Assembly: GCA_025603075.1 (NCBI GenBank)
Contig: MU626427.1
Span: 1-42,136, forward strand
Direction of reading: 5' to 3'
Source: Neoconidiobolus thromboides FSU 785
Lineage: Eukaryota > Entomophthoromycota > Entomophthoromycetes > Entomophthorales > Neoconidiobolaceae
DNA: 42,136 nt
Positions within the stretch are counted from its first letter, which is position 1. The number at the start of each line of letters is the position of its first letter. The notes below the pieces were generated by a model. It was not told the DNA's origin. It ran no database searches and worked only from the letters and a program-made list of their open reading frames with translations. Made by a program: the position numbers and the translations under genes. Shown in pieces: positions 11,704 to 22,416 of this stretch.

Positions 11704-12078
11704 TTAATACTTTATTAAGGTTAAAGATTCTATTCTGACTTCAAAATTTGTTTGGTTCCTTTTCCTCATCTTGTCACTTTCCATAGCATCCTCTACTGAA
11801 TTTCCAAAGCGTTGGCATTGATAAGAACCCTCATTTTTCACACATGATTTAAGATCTTGTACAAAATTTGATTTCTATTTAATTTAGCTTACCATCAATT
11901 CGATTGCCTCTTTTCAATCATATCGCTCTCCATATTCGATGGAAAGTCCTCTGGAGATTGGAATCGAAATGGACCTTATTTTGCCCTTTTCAATCTTACA
12001 AGGATAAGAAAAGATTGGATTATCTTCCCATACTTCCAGAAAGACTCCATTGAATAATGCGATTCTCAAAGTTTACTG
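11704..12078 (-). pseudogene. Unidentified protein-coding relic
   Basis: On the minus strand one frame reads as protein-like sequence with varied composition (for example FNGVFLEVWEDNPIFSYP, IRSISIPISRGLSIEYG, SCVKNEGSYQCQRFGN) and ends in TAA at 11704-11706. It is broken by a TGA at 11914-11916 and by an 18-nt insert at 11875-11892 that begins GTAAGC and ends TAG, like a collapsed intron. G+C content is clearly above the surroundings. I do not recognise the family; the paired cysteines could suit a secreted protein. The plus strand also contains a short hydrophobic frame here, which I regard as antisense. Confidence 0.45.
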
Positions 12079-12186
12079 AATTTAATGTGTAAATTTTTAT
12101 TTTATTGAATAAAATACTGTAGATTTATACCTTTCAAGGGAAGGAAAATTATTGATGTGATGACAAAAAAAACTATGTTAATGTAT

Positions 12187-12285
12187 GAGGATCTATTTTT
12201 GTATTTGAGAATTTTACTAACAATTTTTCCACTTAAATAGTGCTTAAAAAATGGAAAAAGTAATGAAGTCAAAAAAAACATCCTC
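12187..12285 (+). mobile_element. Miniature inverted-repeat element, target duplication GTAT
   Basis: Near-complete 99-bp copy, GAGGATCT...ACATCCTC, with GTAT directly repeated on both sides (12183-12186, 12286-12289). Plus means the strand that reads TTTTACTAACAATTTTTCC internally. Confidence 0.8.
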
Positions 12286-12741
12286 GTATTATTTTTTTAA
12301 CTTTTTATTAATATTTTAACAAATTACATAATAAAAACCTCTAAAAATTAGATATTAATTATTTTGCTTTCTAGTTGTTTTATTTATGTCATTGATATTG
12401 TAATTATTAACTTATTACATGTAATAAATAAAACTAGCTCATATTAAATACAATATACAAATTTTTGATACTTTTAGATCTTTAAAATTTAATTAAACTT
12501 CAAAATATTTTAATATGAATATATCAGATTTTATCATGAAATTTTTAAAATGCTCTATACATTTAAAATAACCACCTATCTATAAGCTGCTCGTTTTTAC
12601 TACTTTAAGTCATTTAATAGTAACATCGTTATTTCTTCTAATGCTTTCTTCTTTAGGTTATACCTGAATCGATTTGTATAAAGTAAAATTAAAAGTTCTC
12701 AGCATAATTTGCTTGTATTAACAGTGAAAGTTTTCTAATAT

Positions 12742-12839
12742 GGGGATGTGTTTTTATATTTAAGGATTTTAATAACAATTTTCCCACTCAAATAGCGCTT
12801 AAAAATGGAAAAAGTAATGAAACCAAAAAATACATCCCC
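12742..12839 (+). mobile_element. Miniature inverted-repeat element, target ATAT/ATGT
   Basis: 98-bp copy, GGGGATGTG...TACATCCCC; flanks ATAT and ATGT differ at one base. Confidence 0.8.
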
Positions 12840-13124
12840 ATGTAGTAATCTTGTTTTCTTGTATTTTCTTGCTTCTTAATCTTTTCCTTCTATCTCAACT
12901 TTTGATCAATCATCTCCATAAAAATAGGGTAAACGTGATTTTTATAGTACTTTTTAAATAGTTAATACTACAAAAACAAGAAACATTAAAACATAGAAAT
13001 AAGCGTTTTTAATTCTATAATTATTAAAATTAATAACATGTTTTGTTTTTTACTTTTAATATAAAAAATAATTTTTTGGTCTTTTAATCTTTAATAACGT
13101 CCCTAAGTAACTCCAAGCCTAATG

Positions 13125-13154
13125 AATTTATAGTGGGTTTTTCCACTATAAATT
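13125..13154. repeat. Perfect 12-bp hairpin
   Basis: AATTTATAGTGG and CCACTATAAATT are perfect inverted copies around a 6-nt loop (GTTTTT). It stands alone in a spacer, so its role is unknown. Confidence 0.6.
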
Positions 13155-13373
13155 AAAAATACATGATAATTAGAATAGCTTAGATTAAATTCTAATAATA
13201 TAAATCAAAAACATAACCCTTTGCCTTTATTAATTCAAATTTTTGTATTTTTATTTTCATTATTAAAATATTCAGGGATAGTACCTTTTTAAAAATATAA
13301 AAAAATGAGTTGGAATTTCAACAACATTTTGCTAACATTAGTTAGAAAGTAGCATTATAAATATTTAACATAT

Positions 13374-13473
13374 GGGGGTGTTTTTTTTTGGCCTGATTAC
13401 TTTTTCTATCTTTTAAGTGCCATTTGAGTGGAAAAATTGCTAGTAAAATTCTTAAACACAAAAACACATCCCC
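13374..13473 (-). mobile_element. Miniature inverted-repeat element, target duplication ATAT
   Basis: 100-bp copy in minus orientation with ATAT on both sides. Confidence 0.8.
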
Positions 13474-14011
13474 ATATAGTTATATTTATTATCCTAATCA
13501 TTTTATAAATTTTTTTAAATATGGAGGTTGGTTTATTTGATTATCATTATTAGTTGAAAGTTTAATAGTTTTCACATTAATGTAATGCTTATATTAATAT
13601 TAATATTAATTCATAAATATATTTATATATGTCGTGTTCAAAATTTTTCTAATAGAATTTTGATTTTTTTGTAAGTACTTTTATTTGTAATATTATATAA
13701 TAACCCCTTTAACTTTTGGAGGCAATGGCTTTGATATGCTATAATGTATAAGTAAATTCAAATCATAAAAAGAACACATGTCGCGTATATATCAATTTAA
13801 ACTATTTTAATTTATTTAACTTTTTTCTTTTAGTTTTAGCTATTTTTAAAAATTCCATAAAACTCCCATTGGGCTTGTAAAACATGTGATAGCTTTTAAC
13901 TCCAAACTTATAAAAAATAGTATAGTCATTGGATTTTATTAAAAAGTAAAAAATAATTAATAACTAATCTAAATGCAAATGGGTTAAATTATTGAAAACC
14001 AAATGGTAGTA

Positions 14012-14752
14012 TTAGTGGTGGTCAATGAATAGACCCTTTGAGGAATAGGGGATATAATTTGATGTATTATTATCATATCCATTGGTATTAAACTCATTAC
14101 TATTATATAAATAAGAGGAAGAAGAGCTGTTAATAACATTACTATATTCTAAAGCTAAGGAGTCATAAACTAGAGAGTTATAGTAACTTATAAAATGAGA
14201 GTTAAAATCCTTTTCCAATTGTATTTGCGAGCTAATTGGAAAAAAGAGGTTATCTGGCACATTGCTCCTCACAATATTATTACATAACAACTGTTGTTTA
14301 TCAGTATTATTATCAGCTAAATTACGAGACTCATCGATTTGAATCTTCAAATTATGTTTTATAAAAAAATAATCTATCCATGAAGGCCCTGCTATTATAT
14401 TTTTCAAATCTAACTGTTTGATTAATTGCTGTGCTTTCTCCAACACATCATGGCGGTTTAAAGTTGACTTTGATTGTAATTTTTTGGCTTTACTACTCAC
14501 TTGAGTATACCATAAAAGCAAATGATCTTCTAACGTGCTTTCTGCATGTGAAGATTTAAATTGTTTTTTTACTTCATAGGATTGAATGATCTTACTCCTT
14601 TGATTTATTATTTTACTTACAGTGCTCCTCCCGATTCCAAATATATTGGCTATCTTTTGATGAGAGAAGCCTTGCTCTCTTATCTGGATTATCTCCTTTT
14701 TACGATCTAAACTTATATAGTTACGAACTCTTTTATTTGGTTTTAATAACAT
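14012..14752 (-). CDS. CENP-B/pogo-type helix-turn-helix protein 3 (no transposase domain)
   Basis: 246 residues from the ATG at 14752. The frame is open upstream to 14848, but I prefer 14752: the TATA box TATATAAAG (14804-14812) lies inside that extension at the family's usual distance, and the start then matches the paralogues. First helix-turn-helix at about residues 10-55 (IIQIREQGFSHQKIAN, IGRSTVSKI). Second at about 74-136, more diverged: WYTQ replaces WCTEG, but AGPSWIDYFFIKHNLKI is kept. SNVPD at 163-167. The tail is rich in Tyr, Ser and Asn. It is the most divergent of the six. DNA binding is expected; function unknown. Confidence 0.78.
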   Translation of the reverse strand: MLLKPNKRVRNYISLDRKKEIIQIREQGFSHQKIANIFGIGRSTVSKIINQRSKIIQSYEVKKQFKSSHAESTLEDHLLLWYTQVSSKAKKLQSKSTLNRHDVLEKAQQLIKQLDLKNIIAGPSWIDYFFIKHNLKIQIDESRNLADNNTDKQQLLCNNIVRSNVPDNLFFPISSQIQLEKDFNSHFISYYNSLVYDSLALEYSNVINSSSSSYLYNSNEFNTNGYDNNTSNYIPYSSKGLFIDHH

Positions 14753-14803
14753 TTGAAAGCACTTGTATTTTTTTTTTTTAAAAACTAGGACTTTTTTATC
14801 AAC

Positions 14804-14812
14804 CTTTATATA
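14804..14812 (-). promoter_or_regulatory. TATA box of the 14752 gene
   Basis: TATATAAAG on the minus strand, about 55 bp before the ATG at 14752. It decides between the two candidate starts. Confidence 0.6.
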
Positions 14813-15674
14813 TTTGAAAACTCGAGGTTGTTCCAGGTTTATTATCATATCAAAAATTTCTATTTTTTAAGCAAATATCAAAAAGAGTAAATAATATTCT
14901 CGGAAAATCTTAACGACAAAAATACTGAGAAGGGGAAAATATAATAAATGACTATAATAATTAGAGTAACAAGTTATATAATTGCAAAATCATGAAGGTA
15001 TATATTCGTGGTGATACAATTATATAACATTACCAGTTATAAAAGCAATACCTTAAAAAGTAAAAATCATATCTCAATTTCTAGTTCCGCCGAATATTTA
15101 AGCTTTTATTTAATTAGAGCAAACTATAATTTGTATCAATATCATATAAAATGATCAGCCATTTATAATACACTGTTTTATAAAATAGTTGCGTATGTCA
15201 GTGATTACAAATAACATAACTAAATTAGTAAAAAGCTTTATAATATTCATTTTTGTAAACCGTATCCTGGTTACAATTATAATTTTTATTTGCTTTGTTT
15301 AAATGTTAAACTAGTTTGACCTTTACATTTACAATTATACCTTAGATATCGAAGCATTTATCCTTATTTGGTCTTTAATATAATATTAAATGACTTCTTG
15401 TTCTTCCCGTTAACTCACATATTTATATCTTGTGATTATTTAATTTTTAGTTTACTTTTAAACTATAAGTCGTGTATAGCAATTTGTAAAAATTTATGAA
15501 GCTGATTAATTAATTAATTAATACTTTGATAATCCTTAAAATATCCACATATAGTAAAAACGTTTCAATTGACTTGAATTTACAGATATTCTATTGTAAA
15601 ATTAACTGCATATTTAATTGTTATTCTTTATATTATACCTCAAAAATAAAATCATCTATGAGCTAAAAAGAGAT

Positions 15675-15772
15675 GAGAGTGTTTTTTTGATTTCATTATT
15701 TTTTACATTTTTTAAGCACTATTTAAGCGGAAAATTTGTTAGTAGAATTCTTAAACACAAAAATACATCCCC
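15675..15772 (-). mobile_element. Miniature inverted-repeat element, target AGAT/ATAT
   Basis: 98-bp minus-oriented copy, GAGAGTGTTTTTTT...ACATCCCC; flanks differ at one base. Confidence 0.78.
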
Positions 15773-17823
15773 ATATAAATAAAACCATATCAATTTATCA
15801 ATTGTTTTATGTTATTTAAGGAATAAAATTTTGAAATAATACATTGAAGTTTTGAAATAGTCTTTTTATCTAAGCTTAGTATGTTTGGCTTAATCAGTTT
15901 GGTAAAGCGCTTTTTGACTAAACTATTGAAATTTAGAAGAACACATTATATTTATAGATTAAAAATATAAGAAAGAAGCACTAAGCAAAGGCAAAAAATA
16001 CAGAGATTTTATGTTATTGAAGAGCTTATTTTTGATCTATTGAAGATTTGACTACCTTTACTTTTTAGTCTCATTATAAAGCTTAAAATAAAGTTTTCAG
16101 ACCCAAAATTGGAATTTTTTATCTTTAAAATAATGTGCAAACCACGTGTATAGCAAATTTGGTAAATGACTAATTTTAAATTCCCTATTCTGTATTTAAA
16201 TTTATTGAATAAGGAAAAGCATAATAAAAGTTTGTAACATATTATTATACTAACATTAGATGAGACGATAATGGTTGATCTAATAAATAGTGAACTTTTT
16301 TTAAAGCTATGATACATTAAGATAATTATTATACGGGCGGATACAATATTAAACCAGTATTAGAAGATATAATCCATAACTCTAACAAGCAAGCAAGCAA
16401 AATTACATTTTATTAAAAACACTTGTTCATTTATTTTATTTATTAAAGTTACAATCGAAATTTGATAAGCTATATATAATTCAAATCAAGTATTATATAT
16501 TAACATAACTTTTATTATAGCAACTTTATTTAAGTTAAAATCAGTAGGAATCGAACCAAAGATAATAATGGCTAGAACTCATAAATTAGTACTAAAGTCG
16601 TAAATATTACAAATTAAGTTGAGATACAACTTTTGATTATAGTAGTATAATAAAATGCAGATTAGAAATGTGAAATAGAAGCAATTTAAAGTTAAGAATT
16701 GGAATTTTATAATATTTGACAAAAAGCAAGTATCTAGATTATAGAATAAAAATAAAAGTACTATGTATAAGTGAAATTATCAAATAACATTATAAGTACC
16801 ATAATAGATAGCAGTAGTTTTTTTTGTAACACCCAACTAAATAACAATAGATAATGGGGTTTTTAGTCAAAGAGTTTTTAATTATATCTTAAGTCATTTT
16901 AATCTTAGCCTGTATTTAGATCAATATGTAAGTTTCAAATAATTTATAACTTATAAATTAATTTATTGCAACATAGCTTTCTAGGTCACATTTGGTTAGT
17001 TTTTGGACAATATTTTTATCAATTTAAATAGCATCTCCTTGTTTTGGTAAACTGAAAAAAGGCTTTCTTAAATACTGAGAAGGGAAATACCTTAAATAGG
17101 TAATAGTTTAATAAAAATCCATAATTAGTTTTTTTTAATAGATACAAAAAAATCCGCATTTAGATTATATTTGTTATGAAAAATCTGTATAGAACACTAA
17201 ATATAAGTGAAATTACTAATAAGCTATGAAAAAAATCAAAAAGTTCTAAAAATTCAACAGTTTTAATTAAAAAGACATGTGGTTTTTTTACATAAATTAT
17301 ATATATGTGCAAAAGTTCGCTTAAAGAGTTTTGAGTTAATTAAATTGGCCATTTTTAAAGTATGAAGGAGTTATATAAATAAAGTCTTACGGAAATCCTA
17401 ATATCATCAAAAGCTGAAACTTTTATTTCTATTCTAAAAACTTATATATACATTTGATGCTTTAAGAATAATTACAAAACAAGTATAAAACTTGATACTC
17501 AAAGTCTGTTTGCTTTATATTAGTTATAAAAAGCTGAAATTTAGAAAAAAAAGTTTACAATAATTTATTAAAAATATATATGAAGTATTAAAAAGTATTC
17601 AATAAATACAAAATTATATTAGTAGTAGCAATAAAAAATAAAGAACATTTTTTAATAAAAAGCTGAGAATATAAACAAGGTTCAAAATTTAATTATATAA
17701 TAGGGTATTATATTTTAAATAAAAATAACAGCTTTTACACATATCATGAGTTTACTATAATACCGTAATATATATTCAAATAAATTAGTAATAAATAAAT
17801 TAATTTAAAAATAAACACAATAT

Positions 17824-17921
17824 AGGGATGCGTTTTTATGTTTGAGAATTTTACCAACAATTTTTCTGCTCAAATAATGCTTAAAAGATAGAAAAAGTAA
17901 TGAAGCCAAAAAAACATCCCC
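17824..17921 (+). mobile_element. Miniature inverted-repeat element, target duplication ATAT
   Basis: 98-bp plus-oriented copy with ATAT on both sides (17820-17823, 17922-17925). It faces a truncated minus copy only 20 bp away. Confidence 0.8.
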
Positions 17922-17941
17922 ATATTTTAAACTAAGAAATC

Positions 17942-18030
17942 AGGGCATCTTTTTAGTTTTATTACTTTTTCTATCTTTTAAGCATTATTTGAGCAGAAAA
18001 GCTATCAGTAAAATTAATTAAAAAATACTG
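17942..18030 (-). mobile_element. Truncated miniature element in head-to-head array
   Basis: Minus-oriented copy that matches through the block ATTACTTTTTCTATCTTTTA and GAGCAGAAAAG, but its far end has decayed after about 75 bp. With the neighbour at 17824 it makes a large imperfect palindrome. Confidence 0.6.
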
Positions 18031-18165
18031 AAAATATAAAATTAATTATATTTTATTATTATAAAAAAACAAGAAAAATGTCATTTTGGCCCAGTTTTAG
18101 CCTTGGTCAAATAATTTTTAAAAAAATAAGTTAATTAATAGTTTTAAAACTATGCCTATTTATAT

Positions 18166-18264
18166 GGAGATGTATTTTTGTGTTTAAGAGTTTTACTAAC
18201 AATTTTCCCACTCAAATAGCGCTTAAGAGATAGAAAAAGTGATGAAGCCAAAAAAAACACTCCT
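18166..18264 (+). mobile_element. Miniature inverted-repeat element, target ATAT/GTAT
   Basis: 99-bp plus-oriented copy; flanks differ at one base. The start codon of a short open frame at 18239-18442 lies inside this element. Confidence 0.8.
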
Positions 18265-19139
18265 GTATATAACTTTAAATACGTTTTTTATTTTATTTGG
18301 CTTTTTTTATAGCTTTCTTGGTTTTTCCTTAAATTTTTTGACTCTCTTGTACTATACCAACCCAAATGTAAACGGTTCGGAAGTTGAATGTTTCTTAAAG
18401 CAAAGTCGTAAGGACGGTCTAAATAAGTATGAAATTGAATGATATATACAAATAAAATAGTATAAAAATTATAATCATTTAAGTTACCTTAAGCTAATTT
18501 CTTGAACTAATAGTATTTTTTAGGGGGATATGTAGTTAGAAACTTCTATTAAACTATAAAAGCAAAGTTTAGAACTAGTTTATTAAGGATATAATTAACT
18601 ATTAGTGTTTTTCAAAGCTCTAACCTCTAACCTCTAATTTTCAAAATAACAAAAGGCTCAGATTAGTAGCATTCATAAGTTTTATTGGCGATAAATACCT
18701 TTGCCAGTAAATTAAATTAAAAGCTCAGTTATCGCTATTAACATTTAGCTAGAAGTGAGATAGGGCAAATTATTAAACTCATAATTCGACAACTTCTAAG
18801 ATCAAATGCTAAGCCTAAGCCTTCAAAAGGCTCCCTTGATAAAATTTTAAACGGGATAATAGTGATAATTATATATTTTAAAATTTGTTGAAAAAAGTTA
18901 AAACTTCATTAGGGTTAGATGTGTATTAATTTTAATAAACATTAAAACTGATATATTCAATTTCACATACTTAAATGTATTAGTTATTTTAAACTTTTAA
19001 ACAGTAATTACATAATCTGAGATATAATTTATTTGTAGAACTTGTATCTTATAATGTGAGTTTAATATATATTTGAAGTTTGATCGTTATAGTCAAGGGT
19101 TAAAATTCCAATCGAGTGATAGTATTGATATGGATATCA

Positions 19140-19868
19140 TCATATATATTGAGTATAAAAGGCTTCATAAGATAGGCTATTGATAGAAGAAATAGGGCTT
19201 TGAGTATAGGTATTTGACATATAATCAAAATAATTTGGAAAAATTCCAGAAGCTAAACTATCTGAAGAGTAGATTTGATTTAGATTATAATCATATAAAG
19301 AGAAATCCAGATTAGAGCCATTCATGTTGTCTAAACTCAAATTGTTTTCAGCGAATGAGCGTGAATCTAAATACAGAGTATTTGAGGTATTACTTAACAG
19401 TGTAGAATCCGCTTCCTCGTTTTTGTTAATCCTTAATTTAAACTTCCTTAAAAATCTCTTAATCCATTTCGAATCGATATCAGAACTACCCAACTTTAAA
19501 CTACCAGCAATCTCATTAGCCTTGTTAACAACACACTTTGAAGTTATGTTCGATTTGATCAAGTTAACACTACTTAATTCAATATTCTGACCTTCTGTAC
19601 ACCACAAGTATAACAGGTTCTCCAATTTCTCGTCTTGATTCTTTTTAAAACATTTACGAGGGTCATATTTTAATATCTCATGGTTTAATATTTCATCCTT
19701 CCTTAATATTATTTTAGTGATCGTGCTTCTAGCAACATTGAACTTTTCAGCCAGACTCTTGTGAGTTAATCCACTTTCTGCTAGCTTCACTATGGTTTTT
19801 TTCGTATGAATATTTAAAACATTACGGTGCTTTCTCGCTTTTCTTTGAATTAGCTTGTTTGATCTCAT
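19140..19868 (-). CDS. CENP-B/pogo-type helix-turn-helix protein 4 (no transposase domain)
   Basis: 242 residues from the ATG at 19868; the open frame continues eight codons upstream but only to a TTG. First helix-turn-helix at residues 13-61 (NVLNIHTKKTIVKLAESG, then ARSTITKIILRKDEIL). A DPRKC linker at 69-73 is shared with the 24620 and 32688 proteins. Second helix-turn-helix at 82-150 (LYLWCTEGQNI ... KWIKRFLRKFKLRI). It is closest to the 24620 protein. It differs in that the SNVPE motif is not recognisable and the turn reads ARST instead of GRST. The tail is rich in Tyr, Ser, Asn and Phe. DNA binding expected; target unknown. Confidence 0.8.
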   Translation of the reverse strand: MRSNKLIQRKARKHRNVLNIHTKKTIVKLAESGLTHKSLAEKFNVARSTITKIILRKDEILNHEILKYDPRKCFKKNQDEKLENLLYLWCTEGQNIELSSVNLIKSNITSKCVVNKANEIAGSLKLGSSDIDSKWIKRFLRKFKLRINKNEEADSTLLSNTSNTLYLDSRSFAENNLSLDNMNGSNLDFSLYDYNLNQIYSSDSLASGIFPNYFDYMSNTYTQSPISSINSLSYEAFYTQYI

Positions 19869-19903
19869 TATTAGTTTTAGAATAAAATGCAAGCTTTGTA
19901 AGG

Positions 19904-19913
19904 TATTTATATA
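19904..19913 (-). promoter_or_regulatory. TATA box of the 19868 gene
   Basis: TATATAAATA on the minus strand about 40 bp before the ATG at 19868. Confidence 0.6.
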
Positions 19914-20398
19914 TCTATTTTTTTTATTAACATATGTGATTTATTTGTATTTTTTTAAAAATACACTAGATTTACAATTTGTCAATTTCATATCATACTA
20001 CCCAAATGTTTCCATCAAACTTCTATTTAAATTTTTTTAAATTATAAAGAATTACCAAAAGTTTTTATTTATTTTGCTGTAAAAACTTAGACCAATCACA
20101 TAAGCAAGTACATGCTATTAAGTATCTATTATATGTTGATACCACAAGTTAATATATATACATTTCTTTCTTAATTTCTGAAAGTGTAGCATAATTAGAT
20201 TGATATTGTTTAGTCAAAGAAATCCTAAATTACAAAAACAATTCTATAGTATACTCAGCAACATACGATGGACGGCATATTTTTGAATCATTTTTAATTT
20301 TAACTTCTATTTAGAAAGTTCGATTGAAAATACAATAAACTAGTAGTGTTAAATCATATTTAGCAATAATATAAATCAAGAATTCGGTTTAATAATTT

Positions 20399-20497
20399 GG
20401 GAGTGTTTTTTTTGACTTCATTACTTTTTCCATCTTTTAAGCGCTATTTGAGTGGAAAAATTATTAGTAAAATTCTTAAATACAAAAATACATCCCC
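20399..20497 (-). mobile_element. Miniature inverted-repeat element, target duplication ATTT
   Basis: 99-bp minus-oriented copy, flanked by ATTT on both sides (20395-20398, 20498-20501). The non-palindromic duplication shows that the target site is 4 bp, not TA. Confidence 0.82.
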
Positions 20498-20751
20498 ATT
20501 TAGTATTTCTAAAATGATTAATTAGTGTTTCTAAAGTAGAATTTCTAAAATAACTACCTTTATGTTTAAAAACATCACTTTTTTGATTTTATTTATTATA
20601 CATTCAATAAAATATATAAGCATTACCATAGCTTAATTAGTTAGAATGACTATTAGTGTAGCTATAATTGATTAAAATGAATTAGTACCATTAGTTATTT
20701 AAATCTATTTTTAAAATTTTAGTTTGCTTCCATATTATTACAAAACCATAT

Positions 20752-20783
20752 GAGGATGTATTTTTAGGTTTAAGAATAATTTT
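20752..20783 (+). mobile_element. Left-end fragment of miniature element
   Basis: ATAT then GAGGATGTATTTTT and TTTAAGAATAATTTT match the left end; the rest is absent. Confidence 0.5.
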
Positions 20784-21121
20784 TTATGAAACTTAAAATA
20801 AAGTTTATTTAAATCCCAGTTAGGTTTATAAGTAAACTAATATACAAGCCCAAAGCTATTAACCGCAATAATTAGCTATTATGATATTTATACATAATCA
20901 TTATTAACTATTTTTATTAAGCATTTACCACTTTTAGTTAAAACGGGATAAACTCGTCATATTCCACATTCTAAGCACAATCATTTATATTTTATTGGAA
21001 TACACTCTAAGTATAGTAAATTACATAATTTTTTTGAATAGGAACAAAAAATTCAAAGTTAAAATTTAAATATATGAAGACAATTAATTGAGTGAAATAA
21101 TCCCTAGATTATATAATAATA

Positions 21122-21172
21122 GATTATAATATATTTGATTATAATATATTTGATTATAATATATTTGATTTA
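21122..21172. repeat. 15-bp tandem repeat, about 3.4 units
   Basis: The unit GATTATAATATATTT is repeated exactly three times and then runs out. Confidence 0.8.
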
Positions 21173-21650
21173 AATTTTATCAAAAATCCTTTAAAATAGC
21201 TAAGAGATTAGCGAACTAACGTTATAATAAAAGACCAATAATAATAAAAGCTTTTTAAATAAGATTATTTTTTCAATATTATATCAGAATTTAATTAAAA
21301 ACAGCAACGAAAGCTACCTACAGAAATGTTAAAACAACCGCTCTATTTTATAAGTAAAGATATGTTTTGTCTAAAATCTAAAAATGGCACATATGCTTAA
21401 CTATGGCTGATAGTTGGAATATTTAACAATCAAAAAACCTAATGGTAAAAATCCGAATTAAGAGTATACCATTTATACTAAATAACCGGCTTTTCTAACG
21501 TCTTTCTTTCAGATGCTTTTTAATATAAGTTCTATACTTTGATTTTTCGGAAAAAAAGTATTTTAAACTTGAAGAGGTTCACTCTTACAATATATAGAGC
21601 CGTAAAACTATTTGTATTCAAAATACCCAAATCATATTATTGCTTAATAT

Positions 21651-21674
21651 TAAACATTAAACATTAAACATTGT
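21651..21674. repeat. 7-bp tandem repeat TTAAACA, three units
   Basis: Three exact units in a row; a minor slippage repeat. Confidence 0.6.
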
Positions 21675-21717
21675 GGTTTATCTATAATTATGATTCAAAT
21701 TTTTAGAAATTGATTAA

Positions 21718-21834
21718 AATGCTCTTCTCAAAGAAAATAAGGGCCTTTCGAGGCCAGAGATTTATACAGGTGTCCCTGGGAATAAAGTAATAAAGGCTCA
21801 AATGTCAAATGCGTTTGGCTTTAAGGAAACATAA
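21718..21834 (+). pseudogene. Short coding relic, family unknown
   Basis: A 38-codon stretch reads ENKGLSRPEIYTGVPGNKVI, varied and protein-like, then ends in TAA; there is no ATG, and a stop lies just before it. The DNA is markedly richer in G+C than its surroundings. It includes a perfect 5-bp GC hairpin with a TTCG loop (21742-21755). It may be an exon remnant of a lost gene. Confidence 0.3.
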
Positions 21835-22078
21835 CAAAAATGATTAAGCATATATAAATATACGCATACGTGATCTATTTTATAATATCCATCACTTTAT
21901 TATAAAGAGCTTACATAAGGCTATGCTTAGATTTTAAAAGCAATTGTCATTGGTCTACTAAAATAATGTTATAAAACTAATAATATATAATATTAGTTTT
22001 ATTATAACAGTATATATGAGTGATCCAAAAAACAATTATATTATATTTCTCTATTTTGAAGGCTTTTAAGCAATATAT

Positions 22079-22170
22079 GGGAATATTTTTTTGGTTTTAT
22101 TACTTTTCCATTTTTAAGCGCTATTTGAGTGAAAGGATTGTTAGTAAAGTTCTTAAAAAAATGCATTCCC
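22079..22170 (-). mobile_element. Miniature inverted-repeat element, target ATAT/GTAT
   Basis: 92-bp minus-oriented copy, a little shorter than the others; flanks differ at one base. Confidence 0.75.
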
Positions 22171-22416
22171 GTATGTTTAATAAAACTCAAACATTGACTT
22201 TACTACCAGTTCAAGCGGTAACATTTATGACTTTAAATAAAAAATAAAAATATCTGTTTTTGAATTCTTAATAAAATATCATTAATTAGATAGTCAGTTT
22301 TCATTTTGAATAACTTCTGATAACTTCTATTGTTTATCAACATCTAAAACCTATCCTTGGTTTTTACATAAATCAAGCAGCGATTAGAGCGGACAAACTA
22401 TTGCATAACTATAACG

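Larger units (their letters stand above)
12286..14011. other. Spacer between the 11.9-kb relic and the 14012 gene
   Basis: A+T-rich, no gene seen. It holds two miniature elements (12742, 13374) and one perfect hairpin (13125-13154). Confidence 0.55.
14813..19139. other. Gene-free spacer with miniature elements
   Basis: More than 4 kb of A+T-rich DNA. A minus-strand frame at 16009-16317 has no promoter or recognisable motif. The contents I can support are three near-complete miniature elements (15675, 17824, 18166) and one truncated copy (17942). Confidence 0.5.

Noticed and set aside
16009-16317. Minus-strand open frame of 102 codons
   Set aside because: No TATA box at the usual distance, no motif, and composition like the spacer; probably chance in A+T-rich DNA.
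16535-16580. tRNA-like B box (minus strand GGTTCGATTCC)
   Set aside because: The T stem does not pair, no A box fits upstream and no cloverleaf can be drawn.
18239-18442. Plus-strand frame of 67 codons
   Set aside because: Its ATG lies inside a miniature element (18166-18264), so it is not an ancestral gene start. The last 30 codons look somewhat protein-like, but too short to call.
19324-19590. Plus-strand frame antisense to helix-turn-helix protein 4 (and a similar one at 24799-25131 antisense to protein 5)
   Set aside because: Mirror frames of conserved coding sequence.
21122-21172. Short tandem repeats considered as a CRISPR array (also 39281-39320)
   Set aside because: Units are contiguous with no spacers, and the window is eukaryotic.
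22020-22247. Plus-strand frame of 75 codons
   Set aside because: Mostly made of the miniature element at 22079-22170.
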